NCBI RefSeq assembly: GCF_001263205.1
Contig: NZ_CP012333.1
Coordinates: 9,281,501-9,345,500 of the forward strand
DNA from: Labilithrix luteola
GTDB taxonomy: Bacteria > Myxococcota_A > Polyangia > Polyangiales > Polyangiaceae
Length of the DNA stretch: 64,000 bases
Direction: 5' to 3'
Shown here: piece by piece, positions 26,033 through 35,246 of the stretch
Layout of the letters: every line of letters starts with the position of its first letter
How positions within the stretch are numbered: the stretch's first letter is position 1
Notes under the pieces: generated by a model
What the model saw: only the letters and a program-made list of their open reading frames with translations
Told to the model about the DNA's origin: nothing
The model's database searches: none
Made by a program: the position numbers and the translations under genes

Positions 26033-27531
26033 TCACGGGAGCCGCCGCACGCCGAGCTTGTACGAGCCCGTTGGTTTGGCCGCGCTGTCCGCCGCCATCA
26101 CGCGGATGAAACGGCTCGTGCCGTACATCGCGACCGTCGTGGAGCTGCCCGTCTTTCCACTCAGGGAAATGCTCACCATCGACGGGCTGTCGAACGTGCC
26201 TTTGCTGTCGACGAGGACGGTGAGATTCGAGTCGGTGTACAGGCTGACCTGCAGATCGATGGTGTCCTCTCCGGACAGCCCATGGAACGCGTAGGTGTCC
26301 ATCTCGCTGGCCTTGCCGAGCGATCCCTGGACGATCCGTCCAGGAACGGCGTCATCGGCCGCTGCGAGCACGCCGAGGTCTTGCGCGGTGCTGTCGTGGG
26401 CACCGGCCTGCTCGGCGACGATCGTGGCGCGGTAGGTGCGGTAGTCGAACGAGAGCTGCGTCGTCGGTCCGCTCGCGAGGCTTTTGTCGAACACGATGAA
26501 GTAGCCCTTGGTCGCTTCGACGACGGGATACGCCACGCGCGCTTCGGTGGCCGGAATGCCGAAGGCAGGGAACCCCGGATCGTCGGTCTTCTGGTCGAGC
26601 AGATCGGCGACCTTGCCGGAGGCAGGGTAGGCGAGGACGAGCGGCGCCATCGTCGAGCCCGCGGGCTTCTTCGCGTACGCGTCGACGAGGAGGCCCTCGG
26701 CGGCCTGAGGCGCGAGATCGGCCTGGAAGAACGCGGTCTCGTAGGGTTGCTCGAACGACTTGTCGCTCGGCGTTCCGGAGACGAGCGCTGCGGGCGCGCG
26801 CTGCGCGACGGTCACTGCGTCGGCGGCGGTGGCGAACGTGGCGGTGTCGGGATCGTCGGGGTTGTTGATCCCGATGAAGCCGAGCGGCCCGGTTTCGGCG
26901 AGCGGATCGCCGAGCAGGATGATGGCGCCGTCGGTTGCCGTCAGACCGTCGGACTTGAGCTGGACGAGCGTGGCGCCGCCCTTCTGGTACTTCGCGGAGA
27001 CGAGGTAGAAGTTCTCCGTATCGAACCAGGTCCGATCGCGGTTCGCGATCGTCAGGCTCGCGAGGCCACCCTGTTCGGGCTTGCCTGCACCGACCTTCGC
27101 ATCGATCGGGGCTGCGACGACGAAGGCGCCCGCGCCGATCACGGGGTCGACGCCGTCGGCCGAGACGGTCAGGTCGCGCGCGCCCGTCTTCGCACGGTCG
27201 GTGACGGCGAAATCGCACGAGAGCGAGACGCCGTTCGTCGCGCACCCGCTCACGGTCACGCCGTCGCCGAGGTCGAGCGTTGCGCCCTCGGGGAGGGCTG
27301 GCCCGTCGAACGAGACGCGCACGGTGCCCTTACGGCCGAGAAGACCGACGTTCGGCTCGACGAGGTTGATCGCCGTCCGGGTTCGGGGGTAGGGGCGGCG
27401 GCTGCGGGGCCCTGCGGTCCGGCCGGCCCATTGTCACCACTGCATCCAGGCGAGGCTACGGCGGCGCTTGCGCCGAGGGCCAGCCACATCCATGAGGCAA
27501 AGCTGGTTCGCTGCACGTGTTTCTCCTGCAA
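26033..27531 (-). pseudogene. Collagen-like-stub lipoprotein, frameshifted
   Basis: The N-terminus (ATG 27531) reads MQEKHVQRTSFASWMWLALG with lipobox AVASPGCSGD and a collagen-like GPAGPQGP stub, but that frame runs into unrelated sequence. The rest of the protein is in another frame, recognisable from about 27380 (TAINLVEPNVGLLGRKGTVR), and runs 430 more residues to 26033. The two join at a C5 tract (27389-27385 on the minus strand): one extra C would restore a protein of about 498 aa matching its downstream paralogue. The C-terminal part has PPC-like segments (MDTYAFHGLSGEDTIDLQVS). This may be a sequencing error, a recent mutation, or slippage at the C tract; the GTG at 27322 alone would give a protein without a signal peptide. 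Confidence 0.72.
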
Positions 27532-27889
27532 AGAAAGGCCGAGCTCGTATCGCGCGCATGAGCTCGAAAGGCAAGGCCAAGCGCTACCTTGCCGTCACAG
27601 GACCGCCACGTGCACGGCGCAGACGGGAGTAGGAAACGAAGGCAGAACGGTGTCGCCTCGACGCCTCCGAACACGCCACGAAAGGCTGTTCTTGACGTGG
27701 CACGGCGCGTGACTAGGATGCGCGCTCCCTCGGTCCTTAGAGCGCTATTTCAGGCTCGACGTATCAAGGGATGTCTCGAAACCAATCCACACGTTTCCCT
27801 GCGCAATCCATTGGCCCGGTGCGGATCTCCCGAAGGAGAACGCTGGCCAAGGGGGGAAACGGAGGCCCAACCGAAAGGAAGCGCGCATC
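27532..27889. other. Divergent intergenic region and rpsB leader
   Basis: 358 bp between the lipoprotein operon (minus) and rpsB (plus). It holds a strong sigma70-like promoter at 27692 and then a leader of about 165 nt before rpsB. S2 leaders often mediate autogenous control; I cannot name a specific structure here. The side near 27532 should contain the lipoprotein operon promoter, but I see no convincing hexamers. Confidence 0.55.
27692..27719 (+). promoter_or_regulatory. Promoter of rpsB-tsf
   Basis: TTGACG (27692-27697), 16-bp spacer, TAGGAT (27714-27719). It is the best sigma70-type match in the region and points at rpsB, with a predicted start near 27726. Confidence 0.7.
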
Positions 27890-28735
<846 letters not shown>

Positions 28736-28824
28736 TCTTCTCTCTCTGAGCATCTGCTCGACGTGAACGCGACCCTCGTTGTGCTCCGCGCGGCGGGGGT
28801 CGAGTCGTTCCTATAACTTTTATC

Positions 28825-28856
28825 GCCAAGCGGGCGTCACCGTTGCCGCGCTTGGC
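28825..28856 (+). promoter_or_regulatory. Stem-loop between rpsB and tsf
   Basis: gccaagcg (28825-28832) pairs with cgcttggc (28849-28856), an 8-bp stem with a 16-nt loop, ending 23 bp before the tsf ATG. No T-run follows, so it may act as an attenuator, a processing site or a translation control element rather than a terminator. Confidence 0.5.
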
Positions 28857-28879
28857 TCTCAATCACGAGGATTCGAATC

Positions 28880-29911
28880 ATGGCAGCTGTCACTCCCGCA
28901 TTGATCAAGGAGCTCCGCGAACGCACGTCGGCCGGCATGTCCGACTGCAAGAACGCGCTCGTCGAGGCCGAAGGCGATCTCGAGAAGGCGGTCGAAGTCA
29001 TCCTCAAGAAGGGGATCGTCAAGGCCGCTTCGCGCGCCGGCAAGGTGGCGGCCGAAGGTGAGGTCGCGACCTGGGTGAGCGCCGACGGCAAGAAGGGCGT
29101 CATCGTCGAGGTCAACTGCCAGACGGACTTCGTCGCCCGCGGCGACGACTTCAAGACGTTCGTTCGCAACGTCGTCTCGGTCGCGCAGAACCTCGCCAAG
29201 GGCGGCGACCTCGCCTCGCAGACCTACCCGGGCACGGAGAAGTCGATCGACCTGGTTCGCCAGGAGCTCGTCGGCCGTATCGGCGAGAACATCGTCGTTC
29301 GCCGCTGGGACTCGCTCGAGGCCTCGGGCCCCAACGGCGTCATCAAGGACTACGTCCACATGGGCGGCAAGCTCGCCGTCCTCCTCTCGGCCGACGCGCC
29401 CACCGCGGACCTCGCCAACGCCGAGTTCCTCGGCTTCGTCGAGAACGCCGCGATGCAGGTCGCCGCGATGAGCCCCCTCGTTGTCGACAAGAGCCAGCTC
29501 GCGCAGGCCGACGTCGACAAGCAGCGGGAAATCTACGTCGCGCAGATGAAGGAAGAAGTCGACGCTGCGAACGCCCGCATCGCGGAGCTCAAGGCGGCGA
29601 CGGACCTCTCGCCCGAGGAGCTCGCCAAGGAGCTCAAGGCGGCTGAGTCGCGCAAGGGGCCGCCGGAGGCCATGTGGCCGAAGGTCATCGAGGGCAAGAT
29701 CACCAAGTGGTACACGGAGACCACGCTCCTCGGTCAGGACAACGTCTGGGAGCCCGGTGGCGGTTCGGTCGACAAGCTTCGCAGTGCGCTCGGCAAGAAG
29801 CTCGGCGGCGAGCTCAAGCTGAACACGTTCGTCCGCTTTGGCCTCGGCGAAGGCATCGAGAAGAAGACCGAAGATCTCGCGGCGGAAGTCGCGAAGACCA
29901 TCGGCAACTGA
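28880..29911 (+). CDS. tsf: Translation elongation factor Ts
   Basis: Nucleotide exchange factor for EF-Tu. 343 aa, longer than the 283 of E. coli. N-terminal UBA-like domain: LIKELRERTSAGMSDCKNAL and EAEGDLEKAVEVILKKG. The EF-Tu-contacting motif is VNCQTDFVARGDDFKTFV. The core has YVHMGGKLAVLLSADAP and the C-terminus VIEGKITKWYTETTLLGQ. The extra length lies in a helical insertion at about residues 195-260 (VDAANARIAELKAATDLSPE). Confidence 0.98.
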   Translation: MAAVTPALIKELRERTSAGMSDCKNALVEAEGDLEKAVEVILKKGIVKAASRAGKVAAEGEVATWVSADGKKGVIVEVNCQTDFVARGDDFKTFVRNVVSVAQNLAKGGDLASQTYPGTEKSIDLVRQELVGRIGENIVVRRWDSLEASGPNGVIKDYVHMGGKLAVLLSADAPTADLANAEFLGFVENAAMQVAAMSPLVVDKSQLAQADVDKQREIYVAQMKEEVDAANARIAELKAATDLSPEELAKELKAAESRKGPPEAMWPKVIEGKITKWYTETTLLGQDNVWEPGGGSVDKLRSALGKKLGGELKLNTFVRFGLGEGIEKKTEDLAAEVAKTIGN

Positions 29912-29936
29912 TCACCCGCTAGAAGCAAAGCACCCC

Positions 29937-29980
29937 ACGAAGCCGGTGTGGTCCTCGATTCGAGGCCCCGCCGGCTTCGT
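29937..29980 (+). terminator. Terminator-like hairpin after tsf
   Basis: acgaagccgg (29937-29946) pairs with ccggcttcgt (29971-29980), with a further inner stem formed by ggtcctcg and cgaggcc. It lies 26 bp after the tsf stop. Only CGCATTT follows, so the U-tract is weak. Confidence 0.65.
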
Positions 29981-30001
29981 CGCATTTGGGCCTCGGCACG
30001 G

Positions 30002-30035
30002 GCGTCGTTTACAGAAGCGCGTCGTTTGCAGAAGC
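30002..30035 (+). repeat. 17-bp tandem repeat upstream of a two-component operon
   Basis: Two adjacent copies of gcgtcgttt(a/g)cagaagc (30002-30018 and 30019-30035), differing at one base, lie 167 bp before the response regulator. A 17-bp tandem could be a regulator-binding site, but nothing proves this. Confidence 0.7.
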
Positions 30036-30201
30036 GCGTCCACGCGACGCTCGCGACCAATCCGCACGACCGACGAAGGCCGGCGCGGACGTCACTGGTG
30101 AGCTTCGGGGGCCGAGCTCGTGGACGGTGTGCGTGCCTTCGCGGGTCGGTACGCACGATGCAAGCCACGGTGCGTGTTCGAACCGGTTCTAGGGCGGCGA
30201 T

Positions 30202-30597
30202 ATGGCGGACCTGCTCATCGTCGATGACGACGTCGATACGGCGGATCTGCTGTCGGAGCTGCTTCACTTCGACGGGTACGACACCCGCGTGGCAAACGAC
30301 GGCTCCGAGGCCCTGTCGCTGCTCGACGCTCGGAAGCCGGACCTGGTTGTCCTCGACGTCGAAATGCCCAAGGTGAGCGGCCCCGAGATGGCGCATCAGA
30401 TGTTCATGCGCAACCACGGCCTCGAGAGCGTCCCGATCATTCTTTGCTCCGGCATGCTCGACCTGGGAGTCGTCGCCGCGAGTGTGGGCACTCGGTATTA
30501 CCTATCCAAGCCGTATGCCTTGGACTCGCTCGTGAGCCTCATCGGTCGCGCGCTCCGAGAGCGAGCCGCCCCTGATCCACCGCCAGAGAAGCGGTGA
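30202..30597 (+). CDS. Single-domain response regulator (CheY-like receiver)
   Basis: A 131-aa receiver domain alone, without an output domain. Acidic pocket LLIVDDDVDT (Asp8-Asp10), phosphoacceptor Asp52 in LVVLDVEMP, conserved Lys103 in YYLSKPY. It ends in TGA overlapping the ATG of the histidine kinase gene (TGATG), so the two are almost certainly partners. With no effector domain it must act by protein contact, for example in a phosphorelay or on a motility or kinase target. Confidence 0.93.
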   Translation: MADLLIVDDDVDTADLLSELLHFDGYDTRVANDGSEALSLLDARKPDLVVLDVEMPKVSGPEMAHQMFMRNHGLESVPIILCSGMLDLGVVAASVGTRYYLSKPYALDSLVSLIGRALRERAAPDPPPEKR

Positions 30598-32003
30598 TGG
30601 GTACGGACGCTCGCAGCGCGAGCTCCCGCCGGCTCGCAGGGTTGCTCGTCGGCTCCTTTGCGTTGACGATCGCGAGCTTCGTCGCCGCCAGCGCCGTGTC
30701 CGAATATCGCGCGCGCGGCATCGAGGAGGCGGCTGAGAGCATCACTGGCAATGCGCTTCCGACCATCGATTGTTTGTCGAGGGCGAGAAGCGAGCTCCGT
30801 GAGATCTCCTTGCTTCTCGAACGAGTGACCGACGACCACGGCGGGGCGAGGAACTCGGCCGACGATTTGTCGAGACTCTCCCGAACTCGAGAAGCGCTCA
30901 CCGCCGAGCGGAACAGGTGTCTCGCCCTTCCAACCTATCCCGGTGAGCAGGCGATAGAAGACCGCGCCTCAGCGCGTGCTGGAGAGATGAACGCGTCCAT
31001 CGATGAGGTTCTTCGGCAATACGAGGCGGGAAATCGTCAGGCCTCGGCCCAGGAGCTCGACTCGAAGACCCAACCCGCCATCGACCGCCTCGACGCCGAG
31101 ATGGTCGACGAGATCGACTTGAACGCGGGCCAGTCGACAGCGCTCGGTGCTCGCATCGCGCAGCTCCGTGCCTCCTCTCGGCGCACGGGCGCGGTGTTGA
31201 ATGCTCTGAGTGCAGTTCTCGCGGCGACGGCGGCGTTCGTGATGGTTCGCATCCTCCGCCGCTTCGCGCGCTTGATGGAAACGAGAGTCTCCGACTTCGA
31301 GCTTTTTGCGGGTCGCGTCGCTCACGACATCCGGAGTCCCCTTGCGTCGGTCGGCCTCGCGCTCGATCTGACGAAGCGCAATCCCGAGCTCGGTCTGAAG
31401 AAGGGGGTGCTCGATCGCGCAACGACGACACTCCAGCGCGTCGGTCAATTGGTGGACGGGCTCTTGCTCTTTGCTCGCGCGGGAAAAGCACCGGAGGAGG
31501 GGACGATGGCCAACGTGGGGGAGACCCTCGCGGGCGTCGTCGATGACATGCGTCCATCCGCCGAACAGAACGGAATCACACTCGAGCTCGAGCCGGTGGA
31601 GGCCGACCTCACCGCTTCCTGTAGTCCCGGCGTATTCGTTAGTCTGATTTCCAACTTGCTCGGAAATGCAATCAAGTTCATGGGGACATCGGACGTTCGA
31701 CGGGTGGTTGTCCGCGCGCGTGACCTCGGACGGTCCGTCCTCGTCGAAGTGAGCGATACGGGGCCCGGAGTTCCCTCGTCGGAGAAGGACCGCATCTTCG
31801 ACCCGTACGTTCGAGCCGCCGACGCCGCCATTCCGGGTATTGGCCTCGGCCTCGCAACGGTTCGCCGGCTCGCGGAGGCCCACGGCGGAACGGTCGGCGT
31901 CCGTGAAAATGTCGATCGAGGAAGCGTCTTCTGGTTCGAGCTTCCGAAGGCCGGGGCTCCCTCGAGGAGAACCGTCGGTCACGATTTGGCGCTCGTCCGT
32001 TGA
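30597..32003 (+). CDS. Membrane sensor histidine kinase
   Basis: 468 aa. Two membrane helices (about 14-36 and 196-220) bound a roughly 160-residue, mostly helical periplasmic region, which looks like a four-helix-bundle sensor. H-box VAHDIRSPLASVGLALDL with His near 243, then ATPase motifs: N-box NLLGNAIKFM, G1 VEVSDTGPGVP, G2 GIGLGLATVRRLAEAHGG. No HAMP motif is evident. ATG 30597 (or GTG 30594) overlaps the stop of the response regulator. A decayed fragment of a related kinase lies at 37383-37513. Confidence 0.93.
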   Translation: MGTDARSASSRRLAGLLVGSFALTIASFVAASAVSEYRARGIEEAAESITGNALPTIDCLSRARSELREISLLLERVTDDHGGARNSADDLSRLSRTREALTAERNRCLALPTYPGEQAIEDRASARAGEMNASIDEVLRQYEAGNRQASAQELDSKTQPAIDRLDAEMVDEIDLNAGQSTALGARIAQLRASSRRTGAVLNALSAVLAATAAFVMVRILRRFARLMETRVSDFELFAGRVAHDIRSPLASVGLALDLTKRNPELGLKKGVLDRATTTLQRVGQLVDGLLLFARAGKAPEEGTMANVGETLAGVVDDMRPSAEQNGITLELEPVEADLTASCSPGVFVSLISNLLGNAIKFMGTSDVRRVVVRARDLGRSVLVEVSDTGPGVPSSEKDRIFDPYVRAADAAIPGIGLGLATVRRLAEAHGGTVGVRENVDRGSVFWFELPKAGAPSRRTVGHDLALVR

Positions 32004-32033
32004 CGTTCGTGCACGCCGACGCCGAGCAAAGCT

Positions 32034-33017
32034 TCACGCCCTGCGGGATGTCGTCCGCTTTCGAACCGTCGCCGGAGCCGGCGGGATGCGCCAGTCGGGA
32101 TCGGCGAAGTGGCGCTGGAGATGTTCGATGAGCGTGCGAACGCGCAACGGGAGCCCGCGGGCGTTCGATACGACCGCGTAGATGCCGATCTCGGCGCGGC
32201 GAAGTCCTTCCAGAACGAGCTCGGCACGTCCGGCGCGGACCTCGCTGGCGACCATGAAGGACGGGAGGACGGCGAGGCCGAGGCCTGCCAGCATCGCTTC
32301 CTTCAGCACGGTTCCGTTGTTCGCCGAGAAGGCGCCGCGTGCGAGGGCGACCGGCTTGCGATCGCTCCCGCGGAACCGCCATTCGGCGGCTGCGTCGACG
32401 AGTGTATAGTGCAAGCATTGGTGATGGACGAGATCCTCGGCGCGCAGGGGGCGACCGCGGGCGGCGAGGTACGCCGGTGAACCTGCGACGACGAGGCGAT
32501 CGGAGGCAAGGCGTTTGGCGACGAACGAGCCGTCCTCGAGCCTCGTCACGCGAACGACGAGGTCGAACTCGCCGGCGACCGCGTCCACGAAGCGGTCGTT
32601 GGTCGTGAGCTGCACGTCGACTGCTGGATGCTCGAGCTGGAACTTGGCGACCGCCGCGGCAAGGTACATCTGCGAGAAGGTGACAGGCGCGCTGATGCGT
32701 ACGACGCCGCGCATGCGGACCCCCGAGCCGCTGACGGCGTCCTCCGCGGCGCGCGCCGCCTCGAGGACCTTGACGCAGTGCTCGTAGAACCGAGCCCCGT
32801 CGGAGGTCACGTCGAGCGCGCGCGTCGAGCGCCGCAGCAGCTGTACGCCGAGGCGCTTCTCGAGGAGCGCGATCCTCCGGCTGACGGCAGATTTGGCGAT
32901 GCCCGTCCGCCGCGCAGCTTCCGAGAACGAGCGTGCGTCCACGATCCGCGCGAAGAGTGCAAGGTCGACGATGTGCTCCAGATCGAATGCCACGCGCCGA
33001 GGATAGTCGCTGCTCAC
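32034..33017 (-). CDS. LysR-family transcriptional regulator
   Basis: 327 aa. N-terminal winged helix-turn-helix: LALFARIVDARSFSEAARR, GIAKSAVSRRIALLEKRLGV, QLLRRSTRALDVTSDGARFY. The C-terminal type 2 periplasmic-binding-like effector domain begins near residue 95 (RGVVRISAPVTFSQMYLAAA). The sequence resembles the AaeR/DmlR-like subgroup. GTG 33017 has a GGGGAGAAC Shine-Dalgarno; the alternative GTG 32993 lacks one. That Shine-Dalgarno is part of a perfect palindrome (33018-33036), suggesting autorepression. It is divergent from the rhodanese operon, its likely target. Confidence 0.92.
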   Translation of the reverse strand: MSSDYPRRVAFDLEHIVDLALFARIVDARSFSEAARRTGIAKSAVSRRIALLEKRLGVQLLRRSTRALDVTSDGARFYEHCVKVLEAARAAEDAVSGSGVRMRGVVRISAPVTFSQMYLAAAVAKFQLEHPAVDVQLTTNDRFVDAVAGEFDLVVRVTRLEDGSFVAKRLASDRLVVAGSPAYLAARGRPLRAEDLVHHQCLHYTLVDAAAEWRFRGSDRKPVALARGAFSANNGTVLKEAMLAGLGLAVLPSFMVASEVRAGRAELVLEGLRRAEIGIYAVVSNARGLPLRVRTLIEHLQRHFADPDWRIPPAPATVRKRTTSRRA

Positions 33018-33036
33018 CGTTCTCCCCAGGAGAACG
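33018..33036. promoter_or_regulatory. Palindrome overlapping the LysR ribosome-binding site
   Basis: cgttctcc-cca-ggagaacg, an 8-3-8 perfect inverted repeat that touches the GTG start and contains the Shine-Dalgarno of the LysR gene. It could be an operator, or an RNA hairpin that hides the ribosome site. Confidence 0.6.
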
Positions 33037-33117
33037 ATGCGTGCTCCTGTCGCCGTCTACTCGGCACGCGCGCCGCGCCGTAAAGACAGGCTCCCGACCT
33101 CGAGACAGGAGCAGTCT

Positions 33118-33237
33118 ATGATCGACATTGGAATCATTCGACGGTTTGCCAAGACGGACTCGGATGCGCTTTCCCCGCCTTTCTCCAAAAAACGGGCAGT
33201 GACGCGCGGACTTCCCACGCAGAAAGCGAGGGCGTGA
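33118..33237 (+). CDS. Possible 39-aa leader peptide upstream of rhodanese
   Basis: ATG 33118 follows ACAGGAGCAGTCT, a plausible Shine-Dalgarno. The peptide starts MIDIGIIRRFAKTDSDALSP and is basic, with no recognised domain. Its TGA overlaps the start ATG of the rhodanese gene (TGATG), suggesting translational coupling. It could be a regulatory leader or the stump of a degraded gene. Confidence 0.45.
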   Translation: MIDIGIIRRFAKTDSDALSPPFSKKRAVTRGLPTQKARA

Positions 33238-33569
33238 TGAAGACTATCGACCTCGCAGCGCTGCGAGCGGCCCTCGCGTCGTCCGGAGCCGCCATGCTGC
33301 TCGAAGCCCTTCCCGAGCGCTATTTTCGCGAAGGGCACCTCCCGGGCGCCGTCCACTTTCCACACGATAACGTCGCCGCTCGCGCGGCCGCGGTGCTTCC
33401 TGATCGGCGCGCGCGAATCGTCGTCTATTGCGCCAGCGACACGTGCAAGAACTCGCATCAGGCCGCCGAGGAGCTCGTTCGACTCGGCTACGAGGACGTC
33501 GCTGTCTTCGTCGGTGGGAAGAAAGAGTGGCTGGCCGCGGGGCTGCCGCTCGAGACGGAGGTGCGCTAG
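33237..33569 (+). CDS. Rhodanese-like sulfurtransferase
   Basis: A 110-aa single rhodanese domain: LLEALPERYFREGHLPGAVH at the entry, VVYCASDTCKNSHQAAEELV at the active site, and GYEDVAVFVGGKKEWLAAGL at the end. Two cysteines (Cys65 and Cys70) lie in the active loop; either could carry the persulfide. It transfers sulfur from a persulfide donor to a thiophilic acceptor, or acts in sulfide or redox homeostasis. It is divergent from the LysR regulator at 32034, which is likely to control it. Confidence 0.9.
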   Translation: MKTIDLAALRAALASSGAAMLLEALPERYFREGHLPGAVHFPHDNVAARAAAVLPDRRARIVVYCASDTCKNSHQAAEELVRLGYEDVAVFVGGKKEWLAAGLPLETEVR

Positions 33570-33759
33570 CGATCGCGCGGAGGCGAGGGGGGGGCGCCTT
33601 GCCGGCCGTGCAGGAGCGCGGGCTTCGTTGCAGCTGCGCGCACCGTCCGCTCTCGAATCAGCGGGCGCTGCGAACGACCAGTGAGGACCGTTGTGTCTTG
33701 CGTCGACGCGAGGAGAGCCCAGGTTGCGCCGCGCATTCCCGAAACGAGAGGTGTGTGCG

Positions 33760-35040
33760 ATGCGATCGATTTTCATGACGTCGTTGGCCGCTACGCTGGT
33801 TGCATTCACGGTCACGGCGTGCGGTGGTGACGCGAGTAGCGAAGATACGACAACCGAAGGTACTTCAGCGGTCGAGCAGTCGCTCGGGTGGAAGCACGGT
33901 GGCGCCATTCTTCCGCGCCTTCCGTCGACGCCCACGGTTTCGGCGAGCACCGTGCCCGAGAACGGCGACGTGAATCCCTACGGCGTTGCGTTCGTGCCCG
34001 ACGACTTTCCGCGTGGCGGCATCCTCCGCAAGGGCGACGTCATCGTCTCGAACTTCAACAACAGCGGGAATCTACAGGGCACCGGCACCACGATCGTGCG
34101 TGTGAATGCCAATGCGTCGCCGTCGTTGTTCTTCCAGGACCCAGCTACACCAGGTCTCTCGACCGCGCTGGGCGTCCTGGAGCGAGGCTTCGTGGTCGTC
34201 GGCAACGTACCGAGCACCGATGGCTCGGGAGTGTGCACGGAGGGACCGAACGGCGAGATGGAGAACGTCGGCAACGGTTCCCTGCTCTTCATCGATCGCA
34301 AGGGCAACATCGTGAAGACGTTCACGAGCAAGAAGTTCTTGCAGGGCCCCTGGGATCTCACGATCAAGGACGAAGGGTCGCGCGCGAAGATCTTCGTGTC
34401 GAACGTTCTCAGCGGAACGGTGACTCGCCTCGACGTCCGCATCGATGGAGATCGAGACTCTCAGTGTGATGACGACAATGACGACAATGACGACAACGGT
34501 GACGATAACGACAACGGTGACCGCAACCGCAAATTCAAATTCAAAGGCAAGCGCCGTATCGTCATCGAGAAGGAGACGGTGATCGCCTCGGGCTACCTGC
34601 ACCGTTGCGACTCGGCGGCGTTCGTCATCGGACCGACCGGCCTCGCCCTGGACGAGAAGCGCGACATCCTCTACGTGGCATCGACGGGCGACAACACGAT
34701 CTTCGCCATCCGCGACGCCAGCGATCGACGTCACGACGCCGGCATGGGAGAGCCCATCGTGACGGATCCCGTGCACCTGCACGGCCCACTCGCCCTCGCG
34801 CGCGCTCGCAACGGAAACCTCATCTCCTCGCAAGGAGACGCGATCAACCCTGACCCGGCTCAACCGAGCGAGATCGTCGAGTTCACCGCCAAGGGCGAGT
34901 TCGTGGCCCAGTTCCCCATCGACCCCAGCTCCGGGTCGGCGTTCGGCCTGGCACTCGACGAGCGTCACCACAAGGTCCGGCTCGCCGCGGTCGACGACGC
35001 CCCGACCGCCAACACGTTGAACATCTTCGTCGCGAAGTAG
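33760..35040 (+). CDS. Lipoprotein with NHL/beta-propeller-like repeats and an Asp/Asn-rich insert
   Basis: 426 aa from ATG 33760. Signal peptide and lipobox: ATLVAFTVTACGGDAS. The mature protein resembles SMP-30/NHL-type propellers: NPYGVAFVPDDFPRGGILRK, GDVIVSNFNNSGNLQGTGTT, GPTGLALDEKRDILYVASTG, DNTIFAIRDAS, SAFGLALDERHHKVRLAAVD. Between two blades (about residues 236-258) there is a run of Asp and Asn in the pattern DDDNDDNDDNGDD, followed by a very basic RNRKFKFKGKRR. No enzyme motif is clear. It is an extracytoplasmic protein of unknown role. Confidence 0.78.
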   Translation: MRSIFMTSLAATLVAFTVTACGGDASSEDTTTEGTSAVEQSLGWKHGGAILPRLPSTPTVSASTVPENGDVNPYGVAFVPDDFPRGGILRKGDVIVSNFNNSGNLQGTGTTIVRVNANASPSLFFQDPATPGLSTALGVLERGFVVVGNVPSTDGSGVCTEGPNGEMENVGNGSLLFIDRKGNIVKTFTSKKFLQGPWDLTIKDEGSRAKIFVSNVLSGTVTRLDVRIDGDRDSQCDDDNDDNDDNGDDNDNGDRNRKFKFKGKRRIVIEKETVIASGYLHRCDSAAFVIGPTGLALDEKRDILYVASTGDNTIFAIRDASDRRHDAGMGEPIVTDPVHLHGPLALARARNGNLISSQGDAINPDPAQPSEIVEFTAKGEFVAQFPIDPSSGSAFGLALDERHHKVRLAAVDDAPTANTLNIFVAK

Positions 35041-35065
35041 TCGATACAGGCCTTCGACTCACCAT

Positions 35066-35096
35066 CCGCGAGCAGCATTTCCAGCGCTGCTCGCGG
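35066..35096 (+). terminator. Hairpin after the propeller lipoprotein gene
   Basis: An 11-bp perfect stem (35066-35076 with 35086-35096) around a 9-nt loop, 25 bp past the stop. No T-run follows, so it may be a weak terminator or an mRNA-stabilising structure. Confidence 0.5.
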
Positions 35097-35246
35097 GCGA
35101 GACGGCGACGCCGCTCCTTCGTGCGAACGAGCATTCGACCAGAACGCCACTTGCAGATTCGTTCGAACTGCGTTTGCGCGCGAATTGGCCGAATGGCTTC
35201 TCGAGTGCCCGCGCAACGTGGCCGGCGATCTTCTCCAGGGTATGGG

